Part shown: positions 32,602 through 44,427 of the stretch, one piece after another
Layout of the letters: each line of letters starts with the position of its first letter
Numbering within the stretch: the first letter of the stretch is position 1
From: Maratus speciosus
Taxonomy: Eukaryota > Arthropoda > Arachnida > Araneae > Salticidae
DNA: 64,000 nt
NCBI GenBank assembly: GCA_963932465.1
Contig: OZ010788.1
Span: forward strand, 668,940,484 to 669,004,483
Direction: 5' to 3'
The notes under the pieces: generated by a model
Databases searched by the model: none
Seen by the model: the letters and a program-made list of their open reading frames with translations, nothing else
What the model was told of the DNA's origin: nothing
Translations under genes and position numbers: made by a program

Positions 32602-33340
32602 GGGGTCTCAAAACTCTTAAAATTTCAAAATTTTCGAACTTATTTTTTTATATGTTAAACTTCTATCCTTTCTGAACATTTTGATATGATTGTTTCCTTG
32701 AAATTCCCATTAACACAGAAGTTAGAATTATACCCGCTCACTAGCTGAAGGGTCTTTTCCGAAACTTTGAAGTCATTTTTCTCCAAATGATGTTTTTGGG
32801 GCCTAAGGCGCACGATATCTCAAACTTTTGGTTACTTTTCATAAAATTTTAGAAAAATATGTTTCATGTTATTCTGTATAATCTGAACCTAAAATTTCAT
32901 TTTTATTGTTCAAAAAAATATTTTTTTAGGTGATTATACTGTCGAAAATTTCAAAATTTTGTATTAGTTACATACAACTTTGTGTTAAAAATATAAAAAT
33001 GCTTTAAATACAAATTTAGTTAGGTTCATGGTAATTATTACAAATTGAAGTACAATTAGGCACAAAAAATTTCAATCTAGTTGCAAAATTTATTTTGTAA
33101 TCCTGCGCGTAAGCTGTTATACTCATTTTCTGCTCGACAAGTGCCTGACAGTTTGGAGTTCTCTATAAATACTAATTTTGTATCTCGAATTATTTTAAAT
33201 ACACGAAATGAAAGACCATACTTATATCTTTTAATTCCAATAAAAAATGTGTTTTTAAATGATATACATTTTAAGATATTAAATGTTGGAAATTGTCTTT
33301 TTTTTTTCAATATATCCAATTTTAAGAGTCCTGAGACCCC
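32602..33340. mobile_element. TTAA-flanked TIR element, GGGG type (739 bp)
   Basis: GGGGTCTCAAAACTCTTAAA on the left is inverted at the right end (TTTTAAGAGTCCTGAGACCCC, one base longer in the arm). TTAA stands at 32598-32601 and 33341-33344. Short overlapping frames on both strands show no domain. The ends resemble 36923-37638 in starting TTAAGGGG, so a piggyBac-related family is possible. Confidence 0.65.
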
Positions 33341-33344
33341 TTAA

Positions 33345-34009
33345 CAGAAACTATGAACTAATACGAGCACGAAACTCTTGCACTAAAGCCCTTGATGTTA
33401 ATGTTACCAATGCTATTTTTCAAAATAGTATGATGCATTTCGTGATGACAGTGCTGAATGCTTTGATAGTTACTTTTACAGCAGAATGCATACAAAAATG
33501 GGTTTTAATCTATACACTGCAAATTCGTGAAATACTTTTCCAACACTAACTTAACATAATAATTAACACTACTAACTAAAATAATTTTCGACTGTGTTGT
33601 GAATGTGTATTGCTGAATTAAAAGATTGTGAAAAAATATTGTTACAAATTACAAGAGGAGAAAATGTGCTGAATTATTTCAGCATTTTAAATATGTTTCA
33701 AATAATGTTTTGCTTTTAACAGTATTATTTTTTATTAATACCTCCGCTAAATTTTTGAAATTGATATGAATTTAAAAGTATTCGGATTGTTAATTTTATT
33801 TAAATAATAACTTAAATAATAATAACTTTAATATTTTTAATTTGGTTAAAATATATTTTATAAATTAAATATGGTGATGCTTCCATTTATGCACCATTTT
33901 AATAATTATAAATTAACATTTTTATTAATTAATTTAAAAATAAAGCGTTTTAAAAGACATATTAAACGAAACCCTTTGTGCGAACTGCGATCACACTTAC
34001 CCACTTGTT
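33345..34009. other. AT-rich spacer
   Basis: A frame of 88 codons at 33283-33549 overlaps the preceding element and shows no domain. Nothing else was recognised. Confidence 0.45.
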
Positions 34010-34860
34010 TCTTCTTAATTTTTAATCCTTCATAACTTATGTATATCACGCAATTTCGATCATTTTTCTTGTACATTTCGATCATTTTCCTTGTATCAAA
34101 TGTGTGCATTATACGCCGGTATATCCGGTACTTCTTTTCCAAAAATTTTAAAATTTTATCTTCCTCCGAATTTCAGTTTTCTGTCAGAATAAAATCATTT
34201 TCATATCCATTTATTTTGAACATTTTTTTATTTTTATAAAGATACTAATTTTCTAATTTCCGTTCGCAAAATGTATTTCGAAACTGAAAAAGGGCAAATG
34301 AAATACATTTCCTATCAGACATTTATTTATTTTTTTCTTTGGAAACAAATTTCTAAAAATCTGGAGCAATGTTTCAAGTACAAATCATTTCCTCTTATCA
34401 TTAAAACTTTTCCACAAAACTCTGCGGCATGCAATAGAAGAACAGAACAGAAATCGGGAATCATTTTTCATCTCTGTTCTAATTAAGATTTACTCCAGAC
34501 GCGACAAAGCTGAAAGTTTTAATCTAATCCAACGTCGGTTATTTGTTATGGTAATGAACACGAGAGTTTCTGAATATTCTCATTAATAAATTCATAAGTT
34601 ACAGTATTTTGTTGCCAGATAGTTCTTATCCTATGGAGCGTTTACAAAGAAAAAGGTTCATTTGCCGAAATATTTTGAAATGAATAAATACCATTTCAAA
34701 TTAAGATCACGGGATAAGTTTTGTCACAAAAATTCGCGATTAGCGTTTTGAGATGATTAAAATTAAACACAACAGTTTTTTTTTTTTAATTGTTGAAATG
34801 TGAAACCGAATGGTTTCATTTGAAGAAGCAATTTCGTTTAATTTAAAATGGAATATTAAT
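34010..34860 (+). repeat. family S, long copy 1
   Basis: Aligns with 46888-47650 at high identity, for example GCAAATGAAATACATTTCCT and TCTGGAGCAATGTTTCAAGT are identical in both. The 71-codon frame at 34271-34486 matches a frame in the other copy but has no domain and is broken relative to it, so coding is unlikely. Class unknown. Confidence 0.65.
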
Positions 34861-35235
34861 TTTTTTTACACTCTTATTACTTGCTTTTTGTAAGTAAAGA
34901 TAGAATCTTACAGTAAGTTTTAACACACATATTTATTCAAGAATTATAAAAATTACGTTCACATTTGGGTTTTCGATGACAACATAACATTTTTACATTT
35001 TCATAAACTAATTATTAATTAATACATTGATTTTATACTATTTTTCTGCTCACGCCTGATCAGTCGCTTAATATTTTCTGTAGCTAGTAAAATTGCATAT
35101 GAGTTGAAACAATAATGGATATGATGCGTCCATAAACGTTTGCCAAAATAGGCCAAATGGATGTGAAAATGCGACAATAAAACATTTTATTAGCTAAAAA
35201 ATATAAAATAAATTCTAATAAAAAAAAAAGAAGAG
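34861..35235. other. AT-rich spacer
   Basis: No recognised feature. Confidence 0.45.
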
Positions 35236-35237
35236 TA

Positions 35238-36804
35238 GGTAAGAGTGGCTAACTTTGGTGCACTTTTTTCTTTCTCTTTTTTTTATATCAATCAACTGTC
35301 AAAAATTTAAAAGAAGAAATAATTATTAATAAATACATGTTATGTAGATTAAATAAAAAATGTTTTAAACACAATATATTTTTGTTAAAATATTTCGAAT
35401 AAAAGTTAACTAGGCATATCTTGTGTCCCAAAATGCACCACCTGTCCAAAAACCTGTCCTAAGGTGCACTCTATACCCACTATGAAATTTTAGAATGTCA
35501 TGCTATTAAGCTTAACACTAGAACTGTTATTATACAGCACTTTTATAGAGAAAGATTTAAATTTCATTATACTATCTTTTATTTCCAAATATTTTCAATC
35601 AAATTCCATTTAGCAACTTATCAAACATTTACATGAAAGTTACTAGACATGTTTTCAAAATAAAAAGGAACAGATGTCATAAGTTCCGGTGGCCGCCATC
35701 TTGGAATTTTTCATCTTGAAAACCACTTTTCCGCCAAGCAGTAAATGTCGCCAAGCACCGGTTTATACGCATGTTTGGCTTAACGAAAATAAAATGTAAA
35801 TAATAAATAAAATTCGCTTAAGTGGCAATCAGTAATCGTTGTATGAGTGCTTCGCGCACATTAACCGAAAAAAAAAATCACCGCATTCAGCAGTTCTTGC
35901 TGCGTAGCATTCTCAAAATTCATCAGTTCTCGCTTTCTAGCAATCTCAAAATATAAAAAACTCTTAAAGCAGCAAAATATACATTAAAAACGAAACTCGC
36001 TAAAGTGGCAATCAGTAATCGTTGTATGGGCGCTTCGCGCACATTAACCGGAATAAAACATCACTGGATTCAGCATTTCTCGCAGTGTAGCATTCTCAAA
36101 ATTCAGCAGTTCAGGCTTTGTAGCAATCTCAAAATGTAAAAAACTCTTAAAGCAGCAAAATATACATAAAATTATCAACATACCTTAACAGACATCTGCT
36201 TTCTTGAAAACTCCAGCACGAAATATCTCTCATAACATCACCGTCATTTTCCAAAATAGGCTTATGAATATGCATTGACACACTATAAACAAACCTACTT
36301 TTCTTGTCAAAATTTCCTCATATTTTTTAATTGCTTCAGCAAGAGCGTTTAAACGGACTACAGAAACCATAGTCAATCAAATACATCCAATAAATTTAGC
36401 ATAAAAATAAAAAGACAGAGCGCTACAACACGATATCAAAATACTTCCACAAAATTCTAACCTAAAATAAGCTTCTCAGGGGTTGCCAGAACACGACACG
36501 TCCCAACACACACGTCACACGGGGTTCCACATATAGAAGTTGCCATATCCATAAACACCGCCAACACGCCATCAAAAAATCACCAAACAATTCAAAACAA
36601 CGGCTGAGGGAACATAACGCATCTAAGCCAATAAAAATCTTAATAAATTCTTACCGACTTCATCAATGGAATCAAAGCATGTCTGAAAGTTAGATTGTGC
36701 TGCTATCTATCTGCATCTGCAAGAGTTAAGAGTTAATTTAAAATCTAGGGCAAAAAATAAATCTGTCCCGAGATGTAGCGTGTCCTAGGTGAGTCACTCT
36801 TCCC
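35238..36804. mobile_element. TIR element at TA target (about 1.57 kb), non-autonomous
   Basis: GGTAAGAGTGGCT on the left is inverted as AGTCACTCTTCCC on the right. TA stands at 35236-35237 and 36805-36806. Subterminal GTGCAC and GTCCTA motifs recur at both ends. The ends are similar in style to element A (TA then G-rich). No transposase was found. Confidence 0.55.
35814..36178. repeat. two tandem units of about 180 bp inside the TIR element
   Basis: GTGGCAATCAGTAATCGTTG begins both units (near 35822 and 36003). CTTAAAGCAGCAAAATATAC ends both. The two are about 90% alike. Confidence 0.85.
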
Positions 36805-36922
36805 TACTATTGAAAAAAAAATAATAAGTTTTGTCAATAAATAGTGTAAATTTAATTTACGATTATATATTAATTAATTTATGGTGAGAAATCAATTTAG
36901 AAATCCAAAAAGAATAGTTTAA

Positions 36923-37638
36923 GGGGGGCGGTGGACGTTTAAAAAAAAATTTCTTTTCGTTTTCATAATAGAGATTTGAAATTTTGTGCAAATATACATT
37001 TCACCATACGTATAAAGAACACCTTAAAAGAAATTTTCAATCTTGTTATAGATTTAAGATCTTTTAAAAAATTAAAAATTTTAAAACGAAATTTTAAAAT
37101 GCTCCTTGCGTCTTAATGTTTTCTCGATTTTGGATTTTAATCACGTAAAACTATTACAAACAAATATGTGTATCGATTTTTTAAACCCTTAAATAGTTAA
37201 TTTTTCTACAGATTCTTTTCTGAATTCCATATCAATTTACATCAAAATTCTGCCTCATAATAAGTTACAAACCAAATTTAATTGTCTTAATGAAGTCGAA
37301 TTTTAAAACGCATACACAGTTTCTTTTTAAGCAATATCAGGATTCTACCTTATCAGTTTCGTGAATTTTGATCAAAAATTAAGGAGCAAGGAGTATTTCA
37401 AAATTGTTTAAAAAAAAACTAATCATCTGTATTGAGAAAAGCAGGCTTAAAGTATATTTAAAAGGCCAAAAAATTGTTTGTGAACAAAATATAACCACTT
37501 GTAACTTTGCGTAAAATAATCGCATTTTCATGCGGTTTTCCACGAATGACGTAGTACAAATCGGAGAATAATATTAATCACAAAAAGAAATGTCGATTTT
37601 GGGGTCCATTTTTGCTCAAATAAAGGTACACGGTCCCC
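36923..37638. mobile_element. TTAA-flanked TIR element, GGGG type (716 bp)
   Basis: TTAA at 36919-36922 is followed by GGGGGGCGGTGGACGTTTA. The right end TAAAGGTACACGGTCCCC is followed by TTAA at 37639-37642. The ends are inverted but imperfect. No coding is seen. Confidence 0.5.
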
Positions 37639-37642
37639 TTAA

Positions 37643-38150
37643 ATAATATTCTGTCGGCTAGTTCGAATTCAATTCACACAAATTTCACATTGTTTCAAGA
37701 TATCAATTTCTCTGGGCATAACTTTTTAAATATTTTTTATTTCTTCTTGGTAAGACGGCACATAACAAATAGAACAACACATATACAAGAAATAATATTC
37801 CATTTTTACTTTCCCGTTACCCCAACTTAACCCCTTCAGACCCGAAGGTAAAATGACATTGAGAATGCACATTCATTGATTTTACACAAACAAAAAGATA
37901 CCCTATATGACAGAAGGAGCCCTTTTCCTGCAATTGATACTTTAGGGGGCGGGTAATTGAGGTTCACAAATACGGATCTAAAATGACTAACACCCTTAAA
38001 ATATCAATTTAATTACTGATAACCTAAATTACGCAGTAACAAATTGTAGGCATTTAATTAACTGAATGATCTAAAAATCCTCTTTATTTATTTATTTATT
38101 TATTTTTGTAATGCGTTTAAGTTAATTATGAAAATTTCTTACTTGGACAC
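37643..38150. other. AT-rich spacer with a possible piggyBac-type MITE end
   Basis: TTAACCCCTTCAGACCCG near 37829 looks like a TTAA-flanked MITE end, but no matching second end was found. A (TTTA)n tract lies at 38082-38105. Confidence 0.4.
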
Positions 38151-38832
38151 ACTGTCTGGAATGCACTTTGCAAACTCAGATGAAAATAACACTTATTTTA
38201 TGAGGAAATAAGCATCAATGCTGCTTATTCGCTTTGATCCAAAGCCAGAAACATTCAACTATATAGAAGTCAATTAAAAATGTAAAACAAACAAAACAAA
38301 TAGTTTAGTTTATATTCCCTTCGATTCGGAAATATCACATTTTTGTGCATAAAGTACGAGCTTCTAACGTAATGCAATAAAAACTTACCTCCTTAAAACA
38401 AGGTTTTTGTAAATCTCGATTATTGACGTGATAAATCGATATACAATTATAAGTTAAAGTTTTCCGGATTTTTTCTTTTACATGTGCTGTAAAACCTTAC
38501 TTCGTGCAAAATTTCAAGGTTCTATGTCCTGAAGTACCTCTTAAGTTTAAGAGTCCTACCTGTGTTCTACCGGCTGACGTAGAATCTAGAATTTTGGCAC
38601 AAAGGAAGATTTCAGGACCCATGTAAAGAACAAAATCCGAAAAGTAATTTATTGATGATTTATTACGCGACAAACTCATGAATTTCCATAATTGAGATTA
38701 ACGCCAAGTCAACGTTTTGTAACAGAATCGTTTGCATTTCTGTTTAGAAACTGAGAAGTTACTAATCTTTACCGTAATATGACATAACGGTACGGAACTC
38801 ACATGACAAGCACTCGCACTTGTCCTTTTTTA

Positions 38833-39552
38833 GGTGCGTTCGTAATTATAAAAATACGTAGCACCTATAGTCGTTGTTCAGTCCGTCCGTCCGTCTGTCT
38901 GTCTGTCTGTCTGTCCGCATATAACAGAGCAAAAACTACCCAACCGAATGGGCTGAAATTTTAAATGTATGATTGTTGCAAAATTGTATCGAGCCATTTC
39001 AAAATTTATGAAAATCGGATGCATAGTTTAATTACAGGGACAGTCAAAAGTTTTTCTTTACATTACGGCCAATGGGAAAAATTATTGCAAATGCATTTTA
39101 ATGATGTTACAGCCTTCCGAATGGTCTGAAATTTTAAATATATAATTTTTTCAAAATTTTGTCGAGCCATTTGAAATTTTAGGAAAATCGGATGTATAGT
39201 TTAATTACAGGGACAGTCAAAATTTCCCGTTACATTACGGCCAATTGGAAAAAAAATATTGCAAGTGCGTTTTAATGATGTTACAGCCTTCCGAATGGTC
39301 TGAAAATTTAAATATATAATTGTTGCAAAATTTCGTCGAACCATTTTAAATTTTCTGAAAATCGGATGTATAGTTTAATTACAGATACAGTCAAAAGTTT
39401 TCCGTTACATTACAGGGAATGGGAAAAAATTATTGCAAGTGCATTTTAATGATGTTATAGACTATGCACTTATGAAGTTAAGAAATATATACATTCAGTA
39501 CAATATGGGGTACAAAAAATAATTATAAAACTAGTTATAGTACGAACGCACC
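38833..39552. mobile_element. Harbinger-type TIR element (720 bp) with internal tandem repeats
   Basis: GGTGCGTTCGTAATTATAA on the left is inverted as TTATAGTACGAACGCACC on the right. TTA stands at 38830-38832 and 39553-39555, the usual target duplication of PIF/Harbinger elements. Inside are a (GTCC)n/(GTCT)n microsatellite and three to four units of about 150 bp, sharing CCTTCCGAATGGTCTGAAA and AATCGGATGTATAGTTTAAT. The paralogous block near 49076-49086 lacks the insertion. Confidence 0.65.
38880..38917. repeat. (GTCC)n/(GTCT)n microsatellite
   Basis: A perfect tetranucleotide run in two related phases inside the Harbinger-type element. Confidence 0.9.
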
Positions 39553-39759
39553 TTATTTGCCACGTTTGACGAGCAATTTCCGACTTGTTTCTATTTATGG
39601 AACAATCTATATTAGGCTGCGCACAATTCTACCATAATTCTCGTATAGCATTTTTCGCGTTATTTAATCACTGAAAAATAACGAACTCGTCGATTAATCG
39701 CACAAATAATTGTAATATGTGTATCAAATGTCAACAAAGATTTATATGAAATAGTGTTC

Positions 39760-40480
39760 CAGATTTTTGGAAATTTTAATAATTGTACGTACCTTCTTAA
39801 ATAAATATATTACATAATTTCCGAATGATTCAGAAAACTTATAAAGCTTTATAGTAAGACCTTTTATTTTATCTGAAAAGTAATACCAATATCAAGTTTA
39901 AAGTCGTTAATTTTCTAGTACATATCAAACAAACATATTTTTTTCGAAACATAATTCGAAATTGAGAGAAGAATCTAAAATACGAGTATAATTTCTATCA
40001 GACACATTTTTAATTACAAGCAAATTTCTAATTATCAAGAGCAATATTTCAAACATTTTCTTATTAGTAAAACTTTCCCACAAAGCTCTGCACAGAGAAT
40101 TTGGGAATATTTTTTTCATATCGGCTCTAATTAAAATTTAGTCCAGAAGCGACAAAGCTAAAAGTTTTAATCCAATCCAACGCCAGTTATTTGTTATGGT
40201 TTCACAACCTCCACATTAATAAATTCACAAGTTTAGTAGCAATATAACTCTCTTTATCACATTGAAAAAGAAACATTTGAAAATTAATTCTTTCCGAATT
40301 CAGTTCGTAATACTGGTTTTTCCCGAAATTAGCAGCTAGATTTTTGAGAGCGTTTAAATAAATGCTGCAATTTGTGGTTGTTTCGGAGAATGTATTTATT
40401 TTAATATAAAAGCACTAAAAATAAAATAAGTAAAGAATTAATTAGAAACATTCGTGCTTATATTTTTTATTTCTCTGATT
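39760..40480 (+). repeat. family S member within the paralogous block
   Basis: Follows the family order: TTTTCTAGTACATAT, CAGACACATTTTTA, GAGCAATATTTCAAAC, GCGACAAAGCTAAAAGTTTT, CCACATTAATAAATTCAC, then ATTTATTTTAATATAAAAGC. No open frame runs through it. Confidence 0.65.
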
Positions 40481-40832
40481 AATTGTAGGTTGCTCTAACT
40501 TATGGTTACAGTCGTTCTTCGTTTAATTAAAGACTGCGTTATTGAAACAGCAACTAGAACATTAATTTGAGATTAACATAATGTTTTTATACTTGCTTGT
40601 TTTTCCATCGCAGTGTTTTCGATATTTTTTTCCCCGTTGAAGAATATAATGTTTCGTATTATAAATTTGAATTTTATATTATTCTATCTTAAATATTAAG
40701 TTTTTATTCGAAGGTGTTTTTGATTTTTTCAAATCATTTCTTCTTATGTAAACTTTTTCACCAAACTGTTGCATAAAATGGAAGAATGAAGCATCGGGAA
40801 TAATTTTTAAATAACACTTTAGCGAAGAGTAG

Positions 40833-41480
40833 CATTTATCTCTATAATAATAGCCTAAGTCATGTGGCTGTCATCAACAATTCCGGGCTGACAGCTTCGC
40901 TTTTTCTATTCTAGGGGGACTTTTTGTTACTTCAATGTTGGGTGGGCGCAGGTGATAAATCGACAAATATTGTTCCATAGCCATCATTTCATCTATATTA
41001 TAACAGCCCGAGTCATGTGACTGCCATAAACAATTATGGTCTGACCCTTTCGCTTTTCATATGCAAGTCGACCATTTTAATCAAAATTATTTTCTGAACA
41101 AAACTACATAAAAGTTTCCATGATGGCAAAGAATTCTTGTTACTTTCGTTTTGTCGGGAGCAAATCTCACCAACAGCATTTTTGTACTCACCAGTTAGCA
41201 TTTTTATTTTTCGTGTGGTAAATTAAAGCTTTGGTAAGCTTTGATATTGAAATTAAATGTCATGGTTTATGTTTTACGTAATAAGTGAAAGTCGCGACTT
41301 TTAAATATTTCGGTTTTAAATTAAAGTTACGTACTTTAAATAAAAGGTGTGAAAGGATTATATTTTAAATGAAATTGATGAAATCCGAAAAAATGCGACA
41401 GGAAAAATGTTTGGCGATATATCACCTGCGCCTGGCTAACATAAAAAACAGAGTTCAAGATTTATCTATCAGCAGCTTCT
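40833..41480 (-). mobile_element. Helitron-family internal fragment
   Basis: The minus strand matches the interior of the Helitron at 52621-60939 (about 60440-60620). Shared landmarks are a CATCATTTCATCTATATTAT block, an AGTCATGTG.CTG block, and GCCTGGCTAACAT near 41430. Neither Helitron end is present. Confidence 0.5.
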
Positions 41481-42383
41481 GATTTCACAAAGGACTGAGC
41501 CAGTAAATTAAATTATGAAAAAAAGGAACATGATACAATGGTTAGCATACATTAAGGGAGACCAAATTGGTCGTCAACGGAGGCTAGTATTGAAATATTT
41601 TTATTTGGTCTTAAAATTTTTGTTTTATTGTGCGGCCATGTATCGCGTTATATTGTTTATCTGATCCTGCAAATTCCCGTAGTCCTGGGATATTCGGGAA
41701 AAAAATGTTAAGTCGCCATGTACTAGTACAGGATTAGCGAAATGAATTACCAAATTAAAAGGACTGCGGAGTGCGCCCAAATTGGCCGAAATTTAAAGAT
41801 AATTCATATGACGTCCTTGTCATTTGCTATATGAAAATTTTCCTTACCGTAATTCGTCGGTAGGAGGGCTTTGTACAACTTAATTTTTTATTAAACATAA
41901 GATTATTGTATCATTTGACTAATCTGTTGCTTAAATAAAGTTCACAGCAATAAAACTCATTCTTATTTTTTGATAGGCTGTTTATTTCGGCTAACTTTGT
42001 TCTAAAAAATTCTTATTAAACGTGTTTTACCAACAAAAGTAACGATTATCTACACTGTTACTTTTTTAAATCTAGGAGAATATAATATAACAAATAAAAA
42101 TATGCAATAACGTCTTCCGTTTACATGCGATACCGAAAAGCACTCTTTATATTTAGCAACCACAGAAACTAATATATTTTCAAGATTTAAAGAAGTATTT
42201 ATAAAAACAAAGTTTCTTTTGCTGGCACTTATTTGCGAAAAAGTTTCAGAGTTGTTTTTAGAGTGCATTAATCAGCTTTCTCAACTGGAAATATAGGATT
42301 TTCGCATGCTTCCTGTTTGCGTGCTGTCTAAAATAATGGTGGGTTCAAAATATTTATAATAATTAAGGACTTTACGTTGTAAC
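41481..42383. other. AT-rich spacer
   Basis: No gene or paired repeat was recognised. The short frame at 42050-42268 has no domain. Confidence 0.4.
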
Positions 42384-42727
42384 ATCGAATACAAAACAGG
42401 AAAGATGTTGCTATCCAACGTACTATTTATTCACAAATTAAAAGATGTAAAATAAACACATGAATAAAACAAATCTCTACGTTTCGGTTTAATCTTTAAA
42501 GCCTTCATCAGGAGAAAAATTTTCTAAAATATAAATCGACAAAAACACTTTATATGCTACATCTTAAAGTCTAATTCAAAATAATAAACAATCCAACTGA
42601 TGAAGATTTTAAAGATTAAACCGAAACGTAGAGATTTGTGTTACTCATGTGTTTATTTTACATCTTTTAATTTGTGAATAAATAGTACGTTGGATAGCAA
42701 CACCTTTTCTGTTTTGTATTCGAAATA
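42384..42727. mobile_element. foldback with hammerhead-like cores, probably Penelope-like 3' ends
   Basis: The arms at 42384-42525 and 42590-42727 are reverse complements (shared ATAGTACGTTGGATAGCAAC, AAACCGAAACGTAGAGATTT). Each arm carries CTGATGA...CCGAAACG, followed by a sequence laid out like the 3' end of the Penelope-like copy at 9348-9443. No protein remains. Opposed truncated copies of one retroelement tail would give this structure. Confidence 0.55.
42590..42640 (+). ncRNA. hammerhead-like core, second family
   Basis: CTGATGA at 42597-42603 and GAAAC at 42623-42627. The inverted arm (42481-42512) has a better stem II, GG-TTTAA pairing with TTAAACC around a bulged C. An extra A follows CTGATGA, so the core is not strictly canonical. 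Activity is inferred only. Confidence 0.4.
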
Positions 42728-44427
42728 TTTAATTATTTAAACTTATTTTGACGATCACAAAATTTATTTACATAGAAATAATAGAAAACGGATATTCGAA
42801 TAGTTGTTGACATTGACAATTATGTACAGATTTACAAAAATAAAGATTCTTTTTATCTTGAAGCTGGATCACCATACTGTTTTACCAATAAAAATTAAAT
42901 TAAAAAAAAAAAAATCAAAAAACCCGATTGTGTAAAAAGCGAACTAATTATTTATTTCTCATCAATGTGAAACTGTTTTTTATATTATTTACATGTTTTT
43001 TTATTTATTTGTATTGATGACTTTTAAGTTGTGTTTAATTGTTAGTTCCTATCTATAAACAGTGTTTTTATGTGGCCTATAGATGTCTATGAAGGTTAGA
43101 GTTGAAGTAAAGCAAGAGATCCTACCTACACAACTTCCAGGTTGTGTAATATTTAAACGGAGCTTCTGACTGTAAAATAGTCAATGAAACATAGTCTTCA
43201 TTTTGAAAGACCTATCCAGTGATATGCCACTCAATATGGGCGTAAATTTTTTTTCGTGACTACCGCCATTTTACGGCCGCCATTTTGAATTTATAAAAAC
43301 AAAACCTAGCCTATAATCATCGGACGGTTAGGACGAATTGATAGAGACTTCATTCATTAAAATCCATCCGGCCGTTAGGATGTTTCGAGGGTATAAAAAA
43401 ATCCACATACCCAGATACGCGTGAAACACATAACCCTTCTTTGCAGTCGGGTAAAAAGATGATCCTAACATAAGGAAACTTTCTGTACTATCTTAATTTT
43501 CGCCGTACTAATTTAGGAAAATTAGCTTCTTCTAAAAAATCTTCTAAAAAACTGTCATAGCAACAGACGATTAAAAAAACAGTAGGAAAAAATTCTTTTT
43601 AACAACTGAACAAAAACAGATGCCAACTTTTATTTCATAAATTTTAACCTCTTCTCGTGACATTAAAAAAAGTAAATAAAAGAAAAAGAAAAACCATATC
43701 AATGAACAAAAACCATAGAAATGAGCCGCGTTTAACAAATTAAATAAAATATAACAACGCATTTTCCAAAAGCCGCGCGTATAAATAAAATAATAATTTA
43801 CCAAAAAACACTGTCCATGCCTCAAGGAAATACTTTAAGGTCCATCAAACGTGGCTTTTGGAGGTTTGTTGGACAAACATGTTAAATTGTTTGTCCAACA
43901 CAAAAGATTAAACAAACATGTTAAATTGACATCATTCATATTAATATTATTTTGTTATTCTCTCATATACGCCATTACGCAGCTGCAAATGCCTAATTAA
44001 GAAACCATCCTAAAAATGAATATTCCTATTTGAGAGAATTGATACACTATAAAAACTACTTGGAAACTTTTCCGAAACTCAGTGGCAGTAAAAGAAGATT
44101 TGTTTTTACAAATGAATCTTGAAAATATATTGGTTTCTGGGATTTCTAAAGATAAAGAAAGCTTTATGGAATGGTGAGTAATTCGGAAAGGGCTATTGTT
44201 GTATTGAACAATTATTGATTGATTATATTGATTGAAAGGGTATTGTCGGTCGTGATGATATTATATTTCAGTTGATTTAGAAAAATGAGTTTTTTTTTTC
44301 CTTACAGTGTAATACAGTGCCGATATATAACGTGAACCTAAACTTTCAAACTTTATTTTTCTACTTTCTGGTATATTACCTGTATTAGAGCGTCTAGAAT
44401 AAATAGTGTGGAAATTTGCTGTCCAAA
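42728..44427. other. AT-rich spacer
   Basis: At 43240-43445 the sequence has the look of a dispersed element tail (CCATCCGGCCGTTAGGATG, then a GTCGGGTAAAAA-like end). 43856-43935 has two short related GTTTGTCCAACA blocks in opposite orientation. No gene is seen. Confidence 0.4.

Larger units (their letters stand above)
38400..40720. repeat. large repeat block paralogous to 48600-50330
   Basis: Landmarks occur in the same order in both blocks: GGATTTTTTCTTTTACATG, CGGCTGACGTAGAATCT, CCGTAATATGACATAA, ATTAGGCTGCGCACAATTCTA, TATAGCATTTTTCGCGTT, then family S. The copy here carries the Harbinger-type insertion at 38833-39552, absent from the other. Confidence 0.65.

Noticed and set aside
37829..38020. 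Another TTAA-flanked MITE starting TTAACCCCTTCAGACCCG
   Set aside because: Only one end could be seen; no matching inverted end with TTAA was found.
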